Shown in pieces: positions 22,851-34,000 of a DNA stretch of 64,000 nucleotides. A program made the position numbers and the translations under genes. The notes beneath the pieces were generated by a model. It was given only the letters and a program-made list of their open reading frames with translations, had not been told where the DNA came from and searched no databases. The stretch's first letter is position 1, and every line of letters begins with the position of its first letter. Source of the DNA: Inonotus obliquus (lineage: Eukaryota > Basidiomycota > Agaricomycetes > Hymenochaetales > Hymenochaetaceae); the NCBI GenBank assembly GCA_032164295.1, contig JAJHTX010000005.1:620001-684000 (forward strand), read 5' to 3'.

Positions 22851-23136
22851 CTCTATAGCAATGATGGTATCGTGATCTCATACTCCTCCTGTACCTTTTG
22901 TGTCTTCTCATTCCACTTTACAGGCTAGGACCTTATCTCGAAGCAGCATGTGGGAAGCGGCATCTTGAAATGCATCCTGACCACAAATTCTCATGCCTCA
23001 CACGTTAGCATATGGTATGAATGAAGAAATTCGAGAAATGTGACACTTATAATACAGTGGGGCCGGGATTTTTCCTTTGAGGTCATCTTCCCAGACCCCC
23101 CTGCTCCCCCCTTTCCAGTAGTTCCTTGCTGTTGAG
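22851..23136. promoter_or_regulatory. Upstream region of the OPT gene
   Basis: Non-coding. A CT-rich patch at 23090-23125 lies just before the start codon, a common position for pyrimidine-rich core promoters in fungi. No specific operator recognised. Confidence 0.35.
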
Positions 23137-26047
23137 ATGGATACCTTGGAAAGTGTCCCTAATGTCCCTCGCGATCACAAACGTCAGGGCTCGTACGACG
23201 AGAAGAGTCCTATTGATAAGGAGGATAAGGAGTCGCTGTCGTCTGGCGGTTCATCGGAGCCTGTGGCCGTTTGGGAGGACGTTGCTGAGACCAAGGAGAA
23301 GGTCATAGGTGAGTTGTATCCTCGTTTGATTTCTGGAAGGCATGATCGGATGCTTAATTTCTGTTTAGAGACCGATATCGATGTTGCTACTCGTCTGATC
23401 TCTCTCGAGGATGATCCAGCATTGCCAGCGCTGACTTTTCGAATGTGGATCCTAGGACTTGGTCTTTCATGCTTTGGCGCCGTTCTTGGACAGATTTTCG
23501 TGTGTTCAACTTACTTTAGTTCCTTGACTGTTCGTTTGATGCTGAAACTTCTCCTGATTACAACAGTACTTTCGCCCCCAGACTATCTCCGTCAGTCAAC
23601 TTTTCCTACAAATCATTGGCTACATTCTCGGCAAAGTATTGGAAGAAATTGTTCCTGGTCCCGGGAATCCCCATGAGAGGCTTCGAATGGGCAATAATTG
23701 GTTCTGGCGATTCTTGAATCCTGGTCCTTTCAGTAAGCCAACGACATCTCGCTAACTTTAGAGAAAGTAATACTACCTCGCTTTCGATTCGTAGACATCA
23801 AGGAGCACGTCGCTATTACCATTTTCGCCTCGACTGCTGCCGATTCTGCACTCGCCATCAGTATTTTTGCTGTAGGTTGTAATTTCCTTCGTACACCAAG
23901 CTCTTACTCAAACTACGCTAACAGTCCGACGATCTATACTACAACATCAGCCCAAACGTCGCGAGCGGAATCTTTACCCTGATCGGTTCGCAGATGATTG
24001 GGTACGGGCTTGGTGGAATAATGCGCTCTTTCTTGGTCTACCCCACATATATGGTCTTCCCAAATCTATTGCCAACTGTCCAGCTGTTTGACGCCTTGCA
24101 CCGAGGGAAGGGTATGTTCATGCAGAAGAAGCGTGTTAAATTCTTCTGGTCCATTTTCATCCTTATTTTTGTTTGGGAGGTACGCTTCTATCTTGACTTT
24201 ACTCGTGCTGTGGAACTGACAACGGTAAATTTCCAGTGGTTCCCAGAGTATATTGCTCCGTACGTGGAATTTCCTAGTATCTCAGCGTCTCACTGACATC
24301 TTATTTATTACAGGACCCTTACTGGTATCAGTATTTTTTGTCTTGCGGATCGGAAGTCTGCATGGATGACTCGTATCTTCGGTGGGGCTGCGGGTAATGA
24401 AGGTCTTGGCATGTTTGCGCTCTGCCTTGACTGGAATTACGTTGGCTCTGGCGGAGGATCGATGGGAGCGCTTTTCACGCCATTGTCAACTCAGCTTACA
24501 CTCTACGTTGGCACGGCAATTTGCATGTCTGTAATCTCTGTTTGTCTCAAGGTTTCTGTGCCAAAGTTCTGACTCTACTTGTAGAACTGCCTTCTGTATT
24601 GCATTTGCTACGAATGCATGGAACGGACAGAACTTCCCATGGCTTTCTCAAGCATTGTATAATCTCGACGGGTCGAGATACGACCAGCTGAGCATACTTG
24701 ACGATAACTTCATTCTGGACGAGGCGAAACTTGAACAAGTCGGTCTTCCGTGGTTCGCTTCATCACAAGTCCTCACGAAGATCGGCTCGAACCTCGCAAT
24801 CGGTGCTACGATTGTTCACGTATTCCTTTGGTATGGACGAGATATTATCAACGTCATCAAGAAGGAGCGTTCAGGCGAGAGCGTTGATCCTCACCGTGCA
24901 AAGATGAAGGCGTACCCTGAGGTACCTATGTGGTGGTACATCGCCGTTTTCCTTGGAAGCTTTGCTATGGGTATGGCGACAATTTACACGAGCAGATCGA
25001 ACCTACCTTGGTGGGGTTTCATCATTGCGCTTATCATTAGTGCAGTCTTCCTGCCATTCGTTACGACTGTGTACGCAATCACGGGTTTCGCACCAGACAT
25101 GGTAAACCTCGTCCAGATGGTTGGTGGTGCAATGATCCCAGGAAATCCACAAGCGAATATGTACTTCTCGCTTTACGGGTATAACACGCAGGCACAAGCC
25201 CGTGGACTCATTCGAGACCTCAAGATGGGTCAATATACGAAGTTACCACCTCGCGTAACTTTCCTCGTTCAGTCTCTTGGAACTATCGTTGGAGGATTAT
25301 TGAATTACGTGATCATGAAAGTCATCATCAAAGCTCAGCGCGTAATCCTACTTGACGTCCAAGGAACGAACGTTTGGAGTGGTCAGCAAGTTCAGGTATC
25401 GTATTGTCTCTTTTCCCTTGTTATCGGAAACGAAGGCTGACCGAATGTTTATTTGGTCTATAAATAGTCTTTCAACAGTGATGCTGTCACTTGGGGCGCT
25501 TTAGGAAATAAACTCTACACGCCTACTGGACGTTACGGAGTAAGTTCTGCCAGTCTTATCTATGAGCCGAACACATTTCTCATCTTCTCACTCTTCCTTC
25601 GAAGATTGTACCTCTATCAATCCTCATCGGTCTCGCCGTACCCATCCCATTCTGGCTTATCCACCAGAAATTCCCAAAACTCGGCGCAGACAAAGTTATC
25701 ACACCCATCCTCTGCTGGGCTCTCGGATACCTCAGCGTCGGAATCAACACTTCAGTTTTCACCACTTTCACGCTAGCAGTATTCTCGCAATACTATTTGC
25801 GTCGTTATCGTCCTCGTTGGTTCCGAAAGTATAACTTCCTTATGAGTGCGGCTCTTGATGGTGGAACCCAGGTTATGGTGTTTATTTGGACTTTTGCGGT
25901 TGGAGGTGGTAGTGGGAAGGAAGTGCCGTTCCCACAGTGGGCTTTGGTAAGTGGTTGATATATGAATACTTGAATGGAGAAGTTTTTAACGACGTTTATT
26001 TTTAGAATCCGCCTGGGAATCCTGATTATTGTCTCCGATTGACTTGA
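23137..26047 (+). CDS. Oligopeptide transporter, OPT family
   Basis: About 11 exons and about 770 residues. The N-terminus is hydrophilic (MDTLESVPNVPRDHKRQGSY). Family hallmarks in order are: DVATRLISLEDDPALPALTF, FRPQTISVSQLFLQIIGY, NPGPFNIKEH, IFASTAADSALAISIF, SDDLYYNISPNVASGIF, GYGLGGIMR, FFWSIFILIFVWEWFPEYI, CLDWNYVGSGG, SRSNLPWWGF, GFAPDMVNLVQMVGG then AMIPGNPQANMYF, and the end NPPGNPDYCLRLT. These are conserved in fungal OPTs that carry tetra- or pentapeptides or glutathione together with protons across the plasma membrane. The last exon (26006-26047) carries the C-terminal NPDYC motif, so the gene is complete. The substrate cannot be told. Confidence 0.93.
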
Positions 26048-26898
26048 CAAGATAAGCTGTACTGTAGCTCCCCTTACTGCCTGAATTTGTAGAGTGTTTG
26101 TTGTACGAATTCGTGAAGTTCAAATCGTTCTGAGAATGTAATGAGTATTTCAAAAAAAAACTCAAGACGCCAGAAGATGTCTCCATGATGATTTCAAGAT
26201 ATGGAGTGCATTACCATATGAATGTAAGAACGGAAATGGAGTGCGCACTTCTTTCTCTACAAACACAAGTAGCATAATACTCAGATTTTGGAATTTCCAT
26301 TCTCGTCTCACCCGTCCCAATATAAAAGAGTTTTGTGCAGTTTGTATCGAGAACTACTGAAAGTAAGGAATAGTTTTCGTTATAGAATTGAAAGAGAAGA
26401 ATGGAGGTGCCGCATGGAGGAATCGAAGTAAGTTGATGGATGAAGCTGATGGCAAACTCCGTGGACGGCTCCTTTGCTATGCAGTTCATGCCACAGCACA
26501 GAATACACCCTCGCCACAGTTTATGCAAAATTTCTCGGGAGCATAGTAACTATATATAAACTGGGTGATCGACCTCGATCTGTCACACTTTCAAGTCTGC
26601 GTACTTACACTTTGTTGTGTGTAACTCTTGACTAGATGTGGTGGTGGGGATGATACAAATTTCCATCCTTGTGCCGGCGGAAAAGCGGAAGAGCCAAGGC
26701 GCTCCTTTGGAAGTATCTCAATTGATATAGGATAAATGACCAGGGGAATCAGATTATATGTTGACTGGGCACTTTGGAACTCAATATGACTCGGTGTCTC
26801 TCAGGCTCAGTATTATCAAAGGGATCGAACATGCTCTTTTGTAACTAGATAAAGTTCAACCACTTCAGAGACCGTGAATCTACTTCTCTTCCGGTAGA
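26048..26898. other. Intergenic, no gene seen
   Basis: A 105-codon minus-strand frame (26211-26528) has no recognisable family features. The stretch 26780-26880 resembles 28300-28400, the 3' flank of the neighbouring degenerate copy of the next gene. Confidence 0.4.
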
Positions 26899-27561
26899 TC
26901 AATCATCATGAGATCCAGCGGACTTATCAAAGTCTTTAAACTTGTTTTCAATCATTACTTTGACTTCAGCTGGGGAACGATTACGGAATGTATAATCCTC
27001 TTCGTCGTCTCCTATCCTGCCCACTATCCAGCAAGAAACGGATGTCAGAAACAGATAAAGTGACGCAAGATGTTGACACCGACTCACTGGTTCCTTTCCA
27101 AGGAGCATGTCTTTGCAAGCCATCCTTTATGATCACGACCCAAAAACCATCTGAGTGAAAAGGACATTCCTCTGAGATCACAGTATTAGAATGACTCTGA
27201 GAGCACACTCACATTTCCTAGCAGAAGCTTGGATATCATAAACCTTGGGTCCGGTTAATGCTTCAATCTTTTCCAGGATTGCAATTTGAACTGCTTTAGC
27301 GGTTGACCCGATAATTTCATGCTCCTCCCCGTTCTCGTAGACTATTCGGCAATAACAGGATGTCAGAATCAGTCAAAGCGACACTCAATGCTGACTCGGA
27401 CTCACGTATTCCTCTAAAAGGATCATGTCCTCCAGATTTACGACGACTGATTTGGTACTGGTAACCATCTAAAGGAAAGGACGTTCCTCTGAGATCATGG
27501 TACTAGAATGACTCTGAGCGCACTTACCTTTCTCAAGCAATTCTCCTAGTTGTACTGACAT
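26899..27561 (-). CDS. Small protein made of two duplicated modules, family unknown
   Basis: Five exons and about 140 residues. The ATG at 27559-27561 gives MSVQLGELLEK. Module 1 is DGYQYQISRRKSGGHDPFRG then YENGEEHEIIGSTAKAVQIA. Module 2 is YGFWVVIIKDGLQRHAPWKG then GDDEEDYTFRNRSPAEVKVM. Each module is encoded by two exons, and the introns are similar too: gtgagt, cattctagta-type spacing and ctcagaggaacgtcc occur before both modules. The gene therefore arose by internal duplication of an exon pair. It ends KSAGSHDD. No domain known to me. An upstream open frame (to 27812) does not join in frame and may be 5' UTR or an alternative exon. Confidence 0.5.
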
Positions 27562-28448
27562 GCTGCTGGGAATAAAGGAGGTCAGAAACATTCGTCATTT
27601 TCTACTATAGTATTGATCCATCTGATATAGAGATAATATGTTAGTTGTGGTTTGATGATGCTCTGTGTGCTGAGTTGAGCCCTTTCCTTACCTTTCATGT
27701 GTGGTTCTTCGACTGGGGCGCTTTGATGTTCAATGTTCAATGCAACATCACCCGGGGCTTCTTCCTCCTTTTTATTTGTGACTTTGCTTGTTAGTTTGCT
27801 TGTAGGTGACACAGCTTCCGCAAACCAGTTGATACATGTGACATGTCACAATGAGCCCCATAGTATCTGAGTCCACATCCTGCGCATGACCTCGCTAAAT
27901 TCTTCTTTAGGGCGAATAACAATGATGAAACAAAAGAGCTGTGATTGTTGTGAGTTCTGCAACGATGTCGCTGGCAGGTATCTTTGCGATATTGGGTCTT
28001 GCTTGCAGCAGGGATAGTATGTGTATGGTATGCACACGAGGACGACCGTCATCGAAGGAGTAGTGTTTCAGCCGTATGGCCTCGACGAAGAGGAAAACAC
28101 AGCCGTATCTGATACGTTCGTTTGCGTATGGTATGAGCAACTGGAGAAACGATCCGCATTCGTCAGTTACCTACGGAAGTTTTCGGCCAAGAACCTTGTA
28201 GCTGGCGAAAATGAAAACTCAAAGCTCCTTTGGTAATCTCAGTATTGGCACATCGACGGACGACCAGGAAGTTGTACCGGCATAAATCTAGCCACCTTGG
28301 CACACAACATGATTCAGTGTCCCTCAATATTTGCGCTATATGATTGAGATCGTACATGCCCCCTTGTAACCAAATTATTGCAACCACTCGCAAGGCACTT
28401 TACGAATGTTCATCCCCCTCAGAACTCTTGAAGTCTAAGGTCTAGAGG
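27562..28448. other. Region between two related gene copies
   Basis: It contains overlapping open frames on both strands at 27900-28240, including a plausible-looking plus-strand 71-codon frame (28021-28236). None joins to neighbours or has a recognisable motif. 28300-28430 matches the 3' flank of the preceding gene (26780-26880), showing that a tandem duplication included flanking DNA. Confidence 0.35.
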
Positions 28449-28660
28449 TCAAACTAATTTTGTAAGCTTTCGCTGGGTTGCTCTATCGACTTCGTCGTGG
28501 GAATGACCATAGCATGCATGAATAAGCTCCCCTTCATCGCTCCCTGTCTTGTAGACCGTGACATTTCAGCAAGAACCAGAAACCATCAAAATGACACACA
28601 AATCCTGACTCGGGCTCAATTTCTCCTTTCCATACACAGTTTCCACCCGGCGGGCCTGGT
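28449..28660 (-). pseudogene. Degenerate second copy of the two-module gene
   Basis: The exon VYKTGSDEGELIHACYGHSH ... RATQRKLTKLV with stop at 28449-28451 is related to VYENGEEHEIIGSTAKAVQ of the gene at 26899-27561. Just upstream, RRVETVYGKEK lines up with the preceding exon. The expected splice donor there reads TTGAGC where the intact gene has GTGAGT, so splicing is likely broken. It may still be a short expressed variant. Confidence 0.4.
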
Positions 28661-28988
28661 TCCTCTGCGATGACTGCATGGTAACCGGAAAGGAGGAGGA
28701 GGGGACGGCAAGTGGACGGTGCATATTATTGAGTCTGAAAGGGAGTGGAGGTGGTGACAAGGAACGTGGTGTCCCCGGGAGGAAACGAATCCAAGCAGAA
28801 TACACCTGTTCCGACTTCCGAGCGAAGGCGACGACACAGAGCGGATAACTTCCTCGTGAGACTTGAACGCGACCTGATCACAAAACGTTCATGAGGTGGA
28901 CAGTATGTTGTAATTCCAGAACTGCCTACCGTTATGGCTGTCCACTTTTATCCAATCGGGACGAATGATTGCACATCATTGTCTTCAA

Positions 28989-29342
28989 TCACCCTCCAGA
29001 TACTGGACAGATAACCGCCACTTCCTCCCCGCCCCGTAGCAACATGTTCTCCGGGTCATCAACCATCTCTGCGTTGACACTCCATTGGCTCGTCTGGAGG
29101 ATTTTGTCTAGGTTCGTGCCCGGGTGTCGCTGTGATAAGAAGTTTCCGAGTGCGCAAAGTGGGAATCCATTCTGTGCCGCGTCTGCATTCGAAGGGGGCA
29201 AGCTGGGTAAAATTGGTAGTTCTATAGTTTCGGTTGCGACTGCGGTTGCTGTGTATGCAGCGGCAAAGTAGAGGACTGTGATAGTTATCGTGCGTGAAGT
29301 GTAGGATGGCTGGAAAGTGTGCGATGGTTCTGTTTCCGGCAT
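28989..29342 (-). CDS. MOCS2A: Molybdopterin synthase sulfur carrier subunit (MoaD/MOCS2A type)
   Basis: Single coding exon of 117 residues. The beta-grasp core starts ITITVLYFAAAYTATAV, has a middle helix region LGNFLSQRHPGTNLDKILQ, then SQWSVNAEMVDDPENMLL and the end GGEEVAVICPVSGG followed directly by the stop. The terminal Gly-Gly after a PVS is diagnostic. It is thiocarboxylated and gives sulfur to precursor Z within the MoaE/MOCS2B complex during molybdenum cofactor synthesis, needed for example by nitrate reductase. The N-terminal 15 residues are a non-conserved extension. A possible 5' UTR intron (gtgagt near 29442 to ag before the ATG) precedes it. A retroposon lies about 165 bases upstream of the start. 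Confidence 0.88.
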   Translation of the reverse strand: MPETEPSHTFQPSYTSRTITITVLYFAAAYTATAVATETIELPILPSLPPSNADAAQNGFPLCALGNFLSQRHPGTNLDKILQTSQWSVNAEMVDDPENMLLRGGEEVAVICPVSGG

Positions 29343-29462
29343 AGCTCAAGGAATTCTATCGCGCGCACTTCTCGCGCTTCTGCGTGTATATCCAGCACCG
29401 ACAATTAGAGATACAGCTTGAATCATTTGTATCGTACTCACCTTTGTGGTAGAAGATGCAGA

Positions 29463-29490
29463 GATGATGCGATGATGCGATGATGCGATG
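29463..29490. repeat. GATGATGC microsatellite
   Basis: Three and a half perfect copies of the 8-mer GATGATGC lie directly before the retroposon insertion site. Confidence 0.9.
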
Positions 29491-29492
29491 GT

Positions 29493-29506
29493 AGTGATGA
29501 TCAGCA
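29493..29506. repeat. Target-site duplication, left
   Basis: AGTGATGATCAGCA is identical to 30344-30357. It marks the insertion point of the retroposon between them. Confidence 0.85.
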
Positions 29507-30343
29507 TGGGGCGTGTGGTGTAGTGGACACTATCGCGGCTGCTGAAAGGTTACACACACCTTAGGTAAGCAGGGGGAGACCATGTGATTGAACCCTCCCA
29601 TCCACGAAGCCCCAAGAATTGTTTACAATTACCCGCAAGGGTCCCAAAGTGGATAGGGGATTATAAATGAGGGAATAATTGCAAAAACCAACCGACACCG
29701 AGAGGTGACAGGTCACCCTCTGCCTAGTTAGGCTTAAGTGGCTTTGGGCCATACTGCTAGGTAGTTAGTTCTGATGGAAGCCAGAGTGTTTCCAGGGGCA
29801 AGACAGGTACTGGTGTATCATGTGGATCCAAGCTACATGGCAAATTATGAAGCAGGTGCACCGGAATGGGAAAGGCAAAATTATCCCACTGTTCAGTAAG
29901 GAGCCCGGACCGTAGCATGCTAGGCTAGTATCCTAACATGGCTTGAGAGGACTAAATCACCTGTCGGTCGGCGAGGCATTAAATGGCCCGGTCGGCTTAA
30001 GTTGATTCCACAGTGCCGGAACCCTTGGGTTTGGTCTTGGCCCAGCCGGTAATCCCCTCGCAAGGGTGGGATGCAACTGTGTTTTGCGTAAATAACTTTA
30101 TTAGGCTTACCTAAGTCTACAGTAGATACATTCAACAATAGTTTCTGTTAACCCTTTCTAATTCCCCTACCTCCCTAGCGTCGTGCCCTTTAGTCCTTTC
30201 TTTAGAGCACCATACTACTACCTTTTTCTCTGCTTGTCTTACTTCACCACTCTTAGAGTTCACACCACCACGTAGATTTTGTCTGCCGCGCACTTGTAAC
30301 TAGAATTACTGACGTGCGTAATAAATACATTTTAAAAAAAAAA
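29507..30343 (+). mobile_element. Non-LTR retroposon with tRNA-like head (SINE-like), poly(A) tail and TSD
   Basis: The 837-base element is flanked by a 14-bp direct repeat. Its left end GGGGCGTGTGGTGTAGTGG contains TGGTGTAGTGG (29516-29526), which fits the Pol III A-box consensus TRGYNNANNGG at the expected tRNA position. TGATTGAACCC near 29585 is B-box-like. The right end has AATAAATACATTTT and a run of about ten A. This is the signature of target-primed reverse transcription. It encodes no long frame, so it would depend on a partner LINE. Oddities: it is long for a SINE, and it has an AATAAA signal and internal T runs (about 30219) that would stop Pol III, so it may be a composite or Pol II-derived retroposon. 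Confidence 0.72.
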
Positions 30344-30357
30344 AGTGATGATCAGCA
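30344..30357. repeat. Target-site duplication, right
   Basis: Second copy of AGTGATGATCAGCA, directly after the A tail. The first A could belong to the tail, so the repeat is 13-14 bp. Confidence 0.85.
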
Positions 30358-30635
30358 CAGATATCGGAGAACTAAATTAGATCGACGTATTCGATTATGT
30401 TATCCGGAGTTTTAGATAGTAATCTGTCGAAATTCGACTGCTCACGAACCTACTCTCCTCTCAACAACGTTCTAGGATCTTCACTCATGATTCTAGCCTT
30501 GCTGTACGGACGGCGCGAGGCACTTGAAATGCCGCTGAACTTGCCTGAGAATTGCCAGGGAGCACAGGACATGCGTTGAACGTACGGCTGGAAAACTAGT
30601 TGAACAATGCTCTGGGCCTTACTTGTAATGAATCT

Positions 30636-30863
30636 TCAATGCTCCAGCTGGAGAGGGCCTAGTGAGTTTTTCGGATCCAGTCTGATGAATGAAGTTCTGA
30701 ATGCACGCGGCAAACGGCATGTTAATTCCTCGTTTAGGTACTCGATGATCAAGGGACGGATTTCGATAACCCATAGCGCTCTTAGCCTCTCCTCTGCCTC
30801 ATGCGCAATATTCCGGCTAATGTTCGTCTTGAGGTGTAGTCCTGGAAGACTAAGAAGGATAAA
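30636..30863 (-). CDS. Possible terminal exon or gene fragment, family unknown
   Basis: A minus-strand reading of about 75 codons without a start codon includes NIAHEAEERLRALWVIEIRP and LPRAFRTSFIRLDPKNSL and ends LGPLQLEH. Composition is protein-like, and an acceptor-like cttcttag precedes it. No upstream exons could be joined. It may be a relic. Confidence 0.22.
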   Translation of the reverse strand, partial: FILLSLPGLHLKTNISRNIAHEAEERLRALWVIEIRPLIIEYLNEELTCRLPRAFRTSFIRLDPKNSLGPLQLEH

Positions 30864-31077
30864 CTGGTTTCAACGGCGATTGGAGTTTTCGATCATGTTT
30901 TCGCTATCTCACCAGTGATCGAGAAGCAGATTTGTATGGAAGACTCGTCGCACACATGACCTATAATCAATGATAGCTCCATGAATAACGTCGGACATGA
31001 GGAAACCTCGTGGGCCATCGTCGAAGGATAAGGATGTAGGACGTATAGGTCAGGGTAGAACGTAATTGCGATCCAAC

Positions 31078-34000
31078 ATGTCAGAGCCAGACCACTGCGT
31101 CCTCCAAGGTCTGCTATGTTCCCTCTACTTTGGCTTCATTCTATCTTACCTTGACCTAGTGATCCGTGTCACCGACATCCAGAAGAGGCCAAAGGATGCG
31201 AAGCTGTACGTGCAGATCGAGCTGGGTGAGTCTACCAGCAAGTCCGGTGATATAAACGACGATGGAGCCCCGGGCTGGCACGACACTTTCACATTGTAAG
31301 CAGGATCTACACCATTATCATACGTGCTCTGAGAACATTGTAGCCCACGATTGGATGCTTCTACTGTTTTTAAAGTTAGTCTGAAAACGAAAAGACGCTT
31401 CCGAGATGATCTTCTCGGTTGTGCCGACATTATGGTCGCACAGCTCTCGGAGGAGTCCGTGGGGCACGATGGTGAGCTCGGAATACTGTCCAAGTTGGGA
31501 GCTGTAACCCAGTCGATACGTTAGTACAGCTGCGCTTGCAAACTGCACCCCATATATTCGGTACAGGAGACCCAGAGCTCAAAGCTACTGTCCTTCTTTC
31601 GTTCAAAGAGATCGACACGCTCTCCCGGGCGAGACTCGATGTTGAGGCAGTGGAACAAAGCGTAGAGAAGATCAAGGCATCATCAGAGAAATCAGAGTCT
31701 GTCATTGCTGTGATTGGGTCCATTATAGAAGTAGTGGACGTGATCGTCGGGGTGGTGGACAAAGTTGCTGAAGTTGGTCTCACTGTGATCGATTCTTGTT
31801 CATTCCCGTAAATTAACTGCGCGGCATCAGATACACCCTGTGTTCGAGGTCTCCTGGAAAGCCGCCTCGGCTCTGTACAAGGTACGTCTATCAGTACCAA
31901 GTTCCATACTATTCTTAGGGTCTGATCTCTCCACAGCTCGTGTCCTACCAGTATGAAGCGGATAGGAAGCTTGTCGATACAGTCGAGAAGATGAAAACCG
32001 CATACGAATATTCCACCGCTGCAGGAACATTGGATGATAGGACAGAGATGCTGAAGCCGCTAGTCAAGCAGTTGCTCAATGTTTCTATCGAGTGCTCTCG
32101 ATTTGTTCAGGAATATGCTAGACACAGCTTCGTTGGTATGGTCTTCTCGGTGTACCCCCTCCTAGCAATGCTTATTGGTATCGAAGGTCGTACGCCTCGT
32201 GTACTCAGCAAGGAAAGGATAGAAGAATTTGCTGCCCAGTTCGTCGATCTAAGAAAGGAGATGAATTCCGTATTAGTATTGACTGTTGCTAAAGCATCCG
32301 ATGAAATCAGTGAGTCACTCTTCTGTTGTCCTTCTCGCAGCTTTCTCAGAGCCTAATCATGAGGGCAGGACAACAGCAAGTAATGGATTCGCGGATTGGC
32401 CTAGAAAGTAATCAGACGATCGTTGACATAAGTACGTTCATTTGGAACCTATCTTCGACCTTATTAAGCGAAAACAATAGAACTTCAGCAACAGCTTGAA
32501 TATCATCTTAGTCCGCTCAAGTCTGATGTATCTGGCGTGTCCAAACGTCCTCGATGCCTTGAAGGGACCCGCCGAGAATACCTGGGTGCAATCATGGACT
32601 TCATATACTCCGAAAGCGCTCCGAATGTTCTCTTGCTTACAGGAGCTGCGGGTTCAGGCAAGAGCACCATTGCTATGACCGCTTCAGATGAGTGCGACAA
32701 AATGGGCTGCAACGCTGCCTACTTATTCTTCGACCGCGGAAAGTTTGAACCAAACTCAGTCATACGGACAATTGCCTTCAAGCTGGCGGTACTTCATCCT
32801 TCCATCGCATTCCACATCTCTGAGGCCATCGAGAAAAATCGGAACATCAATGGCAACACTCTGAAAACGCAATTTGAAGGGCTCCTCCTGGGACCCCTTA
32901 ATGCCGCTATGGAAGCGTTAGCGAGACGCATTGTCGTCATCCTAGATGCATTGGACGAGTGCGGGTCTGTTGAAGAACGGCGAGACTTGTTGAGGGTGCT
33001 TAAGGATGGTTTTGCGCGACTACCTTCGAAGGTCCGTTTTTTGGTCACTAGTCGTCCCGAGGGCGACATCATGGAGGAAATAGCAACTTGCCATATCCAA
33101 CGTATCTCACTCGAGCATAGATCCAAGGAAAGTCGGGAGGATGTTGGGGTCTACCTCAGAAAAGAGATGTTTGAGGCCGTTAAAGGAAAGGCGCCAAAGG
33201 GATGGGTGTGGGGTGACATCAATAGATTGCTCACTACCGCGGCGGGCGGTTTGTTTATTTGGGCGTCGACGGCGGTCAAGATGGTGAGCGCAACCAATCG
33301 TCCAGAGAAGAAACTGGGACAGCTCCTGGAAAACATTCGCTCGGTGGACGAATATGGCATCGACAGTCTGTATGCGACAGCACTTGGGGCGTCGGGAATC
33401 GACTGGAACGACGTCGACTGCAGACGCGAATTCACACAAATCTTGGGGCTTGTCCTTGCTTCAAAGGAGGCCATGTCAGAAGCCGTCATTGAAGCCTTCT
33501 TGGGAATTGAGGAAGGGGCGGCCAAACTTACCCTCATGTATCTGCGCTCTGTGCTGTCCTATGAACCTGGCCATTGTGTTCGCCTCCACCATGCGTCCTT
33601 CGCCGACTATCTTCTATCAACGAAGAGATCCGGGGCCGAATCTTGGCATATTAGTGAGGCTAGTCAGAGACTGACCGTAGCTGGACGCTGTCTCAACGTT
33701 ATGGCGAAAGAATTGCGTTTCAACATTTGCGACATCGAGTCGTCCTTCGTCTACAACAAAGATAATTCGGGCCTCCAGAAACGCATCGAAAAGAACATTA
33801 TGCGGCATCTGGACTACGCCTGCCACTTCTGGGCGGCTCATGTGTGCGAGCTGTCGCAGTCTATCGATTTGTCAGGGTTACTGGAGGAGGTGAACGCTTT
33901 CGCTCATAGCCATCTTCTGCACTGGTTTGAGGTGCTCAGCCTCACTGAAAATTTCAATCGAGTTGCCGTCGGGGCTCTATACGAAGTCAGTCTGTGGGCC

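Noticed and set aside
29507..29600. A functional tRNA gene at the retroposon head
   Set aside because: The A box fits, but the B box is weak and no cloverleaf with paired acceptor ends can be closed; flanking TSD and A tail favour a retroposon.
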